DNA of 64,000 nucleotides, taken from NCBI GenBank assembly GCA_027382625.1, contig JAJKFJ010021508.1:19898-83897 (forward strand), read 5' to 3'. Below are positions 60,445-64,000 of the stretch, one piece after another. How positions within the stretch are numbered: position 1 is the stretch's first letter; each line of letters begins with the position of its first letter. The stretch comes from Tetmemena sp. SeJ-2015 (lineage: Eukaryota > Ciliophora > Spirotrichea > Sporadotrichida > Oxytrichidae). Under the pieces are notes generated by a model, which saw nothing but the letters and a program-made list of their open reading frames with translations, did not search any database and was not told the origin of the DNA. A program made the translations under genes and the position numbers.

Positions 60445-63334
60445 TCAATCATAACAAACGAAGGGTAAAAACCTGAGGGAATTAGAGTTTCTCACTAAAA
60501 GGATCGTGCCTTTGAAAAATTTACTCGCATCTATTTTCCGCTAGAGGCACTTCTAGTCCTCTAGTAAGGATTATTTAATAAGACCTATGCATATTCCCTT
60601 TCCTCTAAGTTATGAATACGCTCCTCTAGTAACATATCCAATAGGTTTTCTAAATTAAAATGTTGCATTTAAATTCCTATAAAATAATCTTAACAGTTCT
60701 TCATCAGGCTTGCATTAAAACCTAAAGCTAGAATCGTTCTCTAAAAGTTTCATTTCAAACTATTTTTCTCCTTTCCTTATCTACTGAACATCTTAAATGC
60801 TTTGCTTGCTCAAATTTATTTGCTTTCCAGTCAGAAGGCAATATTCATTAAAAAATGAAATCTTGTCTAAATTCAAAGTTGAGGAACTTATTCTAATTTT
60901 TACTCTCATTGCCAATTTCTAAAAGCTCAAACTTCTTTTCTTGAAAGAGTGCTCTATGTTTCTCATTGTTATTTAATATGGATAGAAGGCTTTCGTAGGT
61001 CTTCTTGACTTGGAATGTATATCATAGCGCCATCAATGGCCACTCCTCTAAGTAGACTGAATGCTTTTATGAATTTATACTCATTGGATTATTCTACATC
61101 TATTTTTGGTAGGAAGGGACTTGAGAAATTCAAAGCTTGGTAGTTTATGCGTTTAGAGGAAGGACGCTTGCAATACTGTTCAAATTTTTCATGCAGTAAA
61201 CTCAAGCCAGTGCTCTGGCCAACTTGAGTGTGATAGTAGTCATGGGGGAAAACTGGATTCCCTATTTCTAGATTTATGGAGAGATATTCTTTTAAACCAA
61301 GAGGCTTGCAACCTGAGTAGACAAATCTTCTCAAGAGATTTAAGCTGTAACCCTCAGGGATGATGAGAGTAAACGACGAGCCAAAGTTATTTGGATGATA
61401 AAACTTAACGATTAATTTTATTTTCATAAAAACTTGTTCTTATAAGCTATTATAGTAACATAATCTTTTGGCTCCTCTTTCATTTCTACATCGACTGATA
61501 GTTAAACACTTGATTATTGAACTATCTCATTTTTCTACATAGAATTGAAATTTTGCAAAAGCGTTTCCTTTTTTTGTTTTATAATCTCATCATGTTTCAA
61601 CTTGGCTACTTTAAGTTTTTAAATGAGAGTTTTAATCTTATTTTATTCTTTATTCTTTCTATGTGTGAATGGTGTTCTTTGAGTGCCCACCCACTTAATA
61701 GGCTTTACTTTTACTCCTCTCAAGCAAGATTTCATAGCTTAAGATTTATTGTATTTAAGAATATATAGTAGCTATAGATCTTTGAACTTATCTGAACTCA
61801 GTTATCTACTATTCCATTTTTCTAATTTTGTCCATCTAAGCAAGCGAGCTCACTGAGTCATGAATACCTTAGCTTTCTATAAGAGTTTTATGCACAATAC
61901 TGTGCTTCGATGCTTTATTTTAAACTTCTCTCACATTTAGCTTCTTCTCACTCTTTTTAAATTGATATGAGAATTTTCATTATAAATTTATACTAAGTTT
62001 AAATCTTCTATATGTTCTGCTTTAAGTTTGAATCGTTCTTCTCATTAGTTTAATTATTAACTCTTGGTTATGACTACCTTCTCTTTCTGTCCTGAGTATG
62101 GTCGTGATAGAGTTCACTCATTTCTACATCTTGCATATTTGAGTTTGAAGTTGAAGACTACTGCAAATTGAAAGTCCTCTCGTTCATTTTAAAGTCCACA
62201 TTTATATCTTCTCTTCTCACATTGAAGTAAAGTAGTTACATTTCATTCATAAATATATGCATACATAGTTAATTATCTTGGATCTTGGTTTAATCGTATG
62301 AGAGTTCTTAGAGCAGTTGCAAGGAGTTGGAGGTTTCTTCATCAGCAGATAAAGGTTACAACACGTTGTATAGGTGAAGGAGGGAACAGTTCTAACTCAA
62401 AATTTCAAAAGTATTGAGGTTACTTGGAGTGTATCCTATTTTCTTAAATTTCAAGTATTGAGTCACTAACTCTTCACTAGATGGATGTATTTGCAGTAAA
62501 AGCTTTCCCTCAGTTAAGTTAATAAATCTTAGAGGACACACCAACCTATCTTGAGCGTCTTTAAGTTCTTTATCTTGAACAAAAGCTTAAGTTTTGCTAA
62601 GGTCAAACATTTTCCTCAGCTTTGATGCACTCTATTTCTCAAAATGGAAATACCTGGTGTAAGATTTGTCATAGATGCATGCGCTATTTCTTTAGCAGAG
62701 CCTGTAGACAGCTCTCTCACTCTTCTGATAGCATTTATATGCAACTCGGAAACCCCAAAGCTCCTTCATCTGGAACCTCTTTGCATGCCAAATATGAGTC
62801 TCAATCCATTTTTACTTTCTCTGCCTCATCTCATAAAGATTGAGTAAGTACTTTATCTTTCTTCTATGCTTTCTGCAGCGAGATCTGCTGACTGCATCTC
62901 CCTCTGAAGGCTGCATTTCTAAGAGAGACTTGAATCTTATTCTCAATGGGATTCGATAATAGTTATGAGCCATCGCTCTGCGTCTCATATGCTTTGGAAG
63001 CAATTGATGCTCAATATAATTTATAATACACTTATAAATTTATCTCAAGTTTGTTAGTGAGCTTATTCTGAAGTATGCGAGTGAAGTGCTTCAGTTCATG
63101 CGCTCTTGATTCAAGGAACTTGTGAATGTTAATATATTGAGGAACCCCCTTCTCATTATTACCGGTTTGTAAAGATCTGACGAAGGGGTCATTGCTGACT
63201 TGGTACATGTCCTTTCTCTTGTCTCTCATTTGAGCATACTTTGACTTCTGTTGGTCAGTAGGAGGAGGCTATTATTTTCCTTCTGCAGACTAATTACTAC
63301 CCTATTATTTTTACTTATTCTTTGTTTACTCCAT
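60445..63334 (-). CDS. POP1: POP1, protein subunit of RNase P/RNase MRP
   Basis: POP1 is the largest protein of RNase P and RNase MRP, which mature tRNA and rRNA. ATG at 63334 starts MEQTKNKQKQQGSNQSAEGK. The N-terminal POP1 domain shows PQYINIHKFLESRAHELKHF, LPKHMRRRAMAHNYYRIP (after a 22-nt intron, 63010-63031), SRCRKHRRKIKYLLNLYEM and WIETHIWHAKRFQMKELWGF. The central POPLD domain near 61390-61210 reads LIIPEGYSLNLLRRFVYSGC..GLKEYLSINLEIGNPVFPHD. The C-terminus has KPIGYVTRGAYSQLRGKGIC and ILLVRNSNS, ending at TGA 60447-60445. All key Trp codons are TGG. One small frame break near 60995-61010 is unresolved. The gene is otherwise complete, about 930 residues, and stays open for over 300 codons at a time only if TAA/TAG are Gln. 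Confidence 0.95.
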
Positions 63335-63965
63335 TATTATAATAGATAATGAAAGTGGATGATTAACTATTTTAATTCTCCAATCTAACCATTCCAAGTT
63401 AAAAATTCTAATTTAAGTCATCAAAATATAGTTAAACATATATTTCAAATATATATGAACATCACTACTTCAGAACTTATGAAAAGGGTTACGACAACCT
63501 CGTCAAGCCTAAAAAGTATTTTATAGTTTGTGCTAAAATTTAGTGAAACTTCCTTATATTTCTAACTTCAGAATCCAGCGAGCTAACAACACATTTTTAA
63601 ATTATAGAGCAAAGATATATTTATATTAAAAAAGTAAAGGAGTAGATAAAATAGAATATAAGGGATAGAAGAGACCAGATAATTAAGCGCATCTCCTCAT
63701 CTCTAATTTTAGTTTTTAAATTGTATAATACTTAAATTTGCAAAAACCTTAAAGGTTTATTCAATCTCGTGACTTAATATAAAAATCTTTAAAATTATTT
63801 TTATGTCCCATATTTATGGTGCTTAATAAATAAAAGTATTGATTTTTGTAAAACATATCTTTCTTATTATGACATTATTATGATATTGGAATTAAATGTC
63901 AAAAATTATGTGAGTACAAGTCTCTTATTAATATCATCTTTAATATATCAATCAATATTATTCAT
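63335..63965. other. AT-rich region upstream of POP1
   Basis: About 630 bp of very AT-rich sequence between the POP1 start and the tandem repeat at the right edge. No gene seen; the POP1 promoter is expected in its left part. Confidence 0.5.
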
Positions 63966-64000
63966 CGAAAACACGAGTGAAAAAACACGAGTGCGAAAAC
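63966..64000. repeat. 14-bp tandem repeat entering the right edge
   Basis: Units 63966-63979 and 63980-63993 differ at two bases (CGAAAACACGAGTG against AAAAAACACGAGTG), and a third copy starts at 63994 and is cut by the window. It is probably the first units of a minisatellite. Confidence 0.75.

Noticed and set aside
1..64000. UGA decoded as Trp throughout (Blepharisma/Loxodes-type code)
   Set aside because: All conserved Trp positions checked in POP1, the CDK, calpain, VPS13 and DNAAF1 are TGG, and genes end at TGA. The few in-frame TGAs are too rare for a Trp codon and are listed as separate problems.
1..64000. Euplotes-type +1 programmed frameshifting
   Set aside because: Euplotes frameshifts at TAA/TAG stops. 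Here those codons are glutamine, and the observed shifts have no common slippery motif.
1..64000. Viral or transposon open frames, CRISPR arrays, prophage
   Set aside because: No transposase, reverse transcriptase, integrase or capsid-like motif and no regularly spaced repeats were recognised.

Overview
The window is a gene-dense, AT-rich stretch of ciliate nuclear DNA. The main evidence is the genetic code: conserved genes (VPS13, calpain, a CDK, POP1, DNAAF1, TFIIIC/GTF3C3) stay open over hundreds of codons only if TAA and TAG are read as glutamine, while TGA ends the genes. Introns are GT..AG, AT-rich, mostly 30-75 nt, with some candidates as short as about 20 nt. Under the standard code every gene looks shattered, so the gene spans here were assembled by reading with the ciliate code and joining exons by hand. 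Exon edges are approximate unless stated. No telomere, rRNA, tRNA or CRISPR array was recognised. I cannot tell from the sequence alone whether this is somatic or germline DNA.

Layout. 1-11981 (+): the 3' three quarters of a VPS13 lipid-transfer protein, then a calpain-like protein whose catalytic Cys is Ser. 12436-21430 (-): four unrecognised low-complexity or coiled-coil genes and a CDK9/CDK12-type kinase. 21544-23945 (+): a degenerate REXO/ISG20-like exonuclease-fold protein, divergent from the CDK across 113 bp. 24580-39860: two large beta-helix surface proteins facing each other. The plus copy has the Thr/Pro-rich and Cys-rich N-terminal part but no C-terminal membrane part. The minus copy has the membrane part but no N-terminal part. 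A small gene lies between them. 40000-46467 (+): a multi-pass PAS protein of the TmcB-like family typical of ciliates. 46434-56369 (-): GTF3C3, a coiled-coil protein, a small Gln-rich protein and DNAAF1. 56452-60147 (+): an AIG1/FAR-17a-like membrane protein and an NPF-motif-rich protein. 60445-63334 (-): complete POP1. The right edge enters a 14-bp tandem repeat.

The genes do not form an operon. They are a mix of housekeeping (membrane contact, Pol II elongation kinase, Pol III factor, RNase P/MRP), ciliary (DNAAF1, perhaps the coiled-coil gene) and surface/sensory functions (beta-helix proteins, PAS protein). The points most worth a second look are the possible inversion that split one beta-helix gene in two, the two apparent pseudoenzymes, and several places where a conserved reading frame is broken by TGA or a 1-nt shift with no canonical splice donor, including one 31-bp TA-bounded segment whose removal restores the frame.
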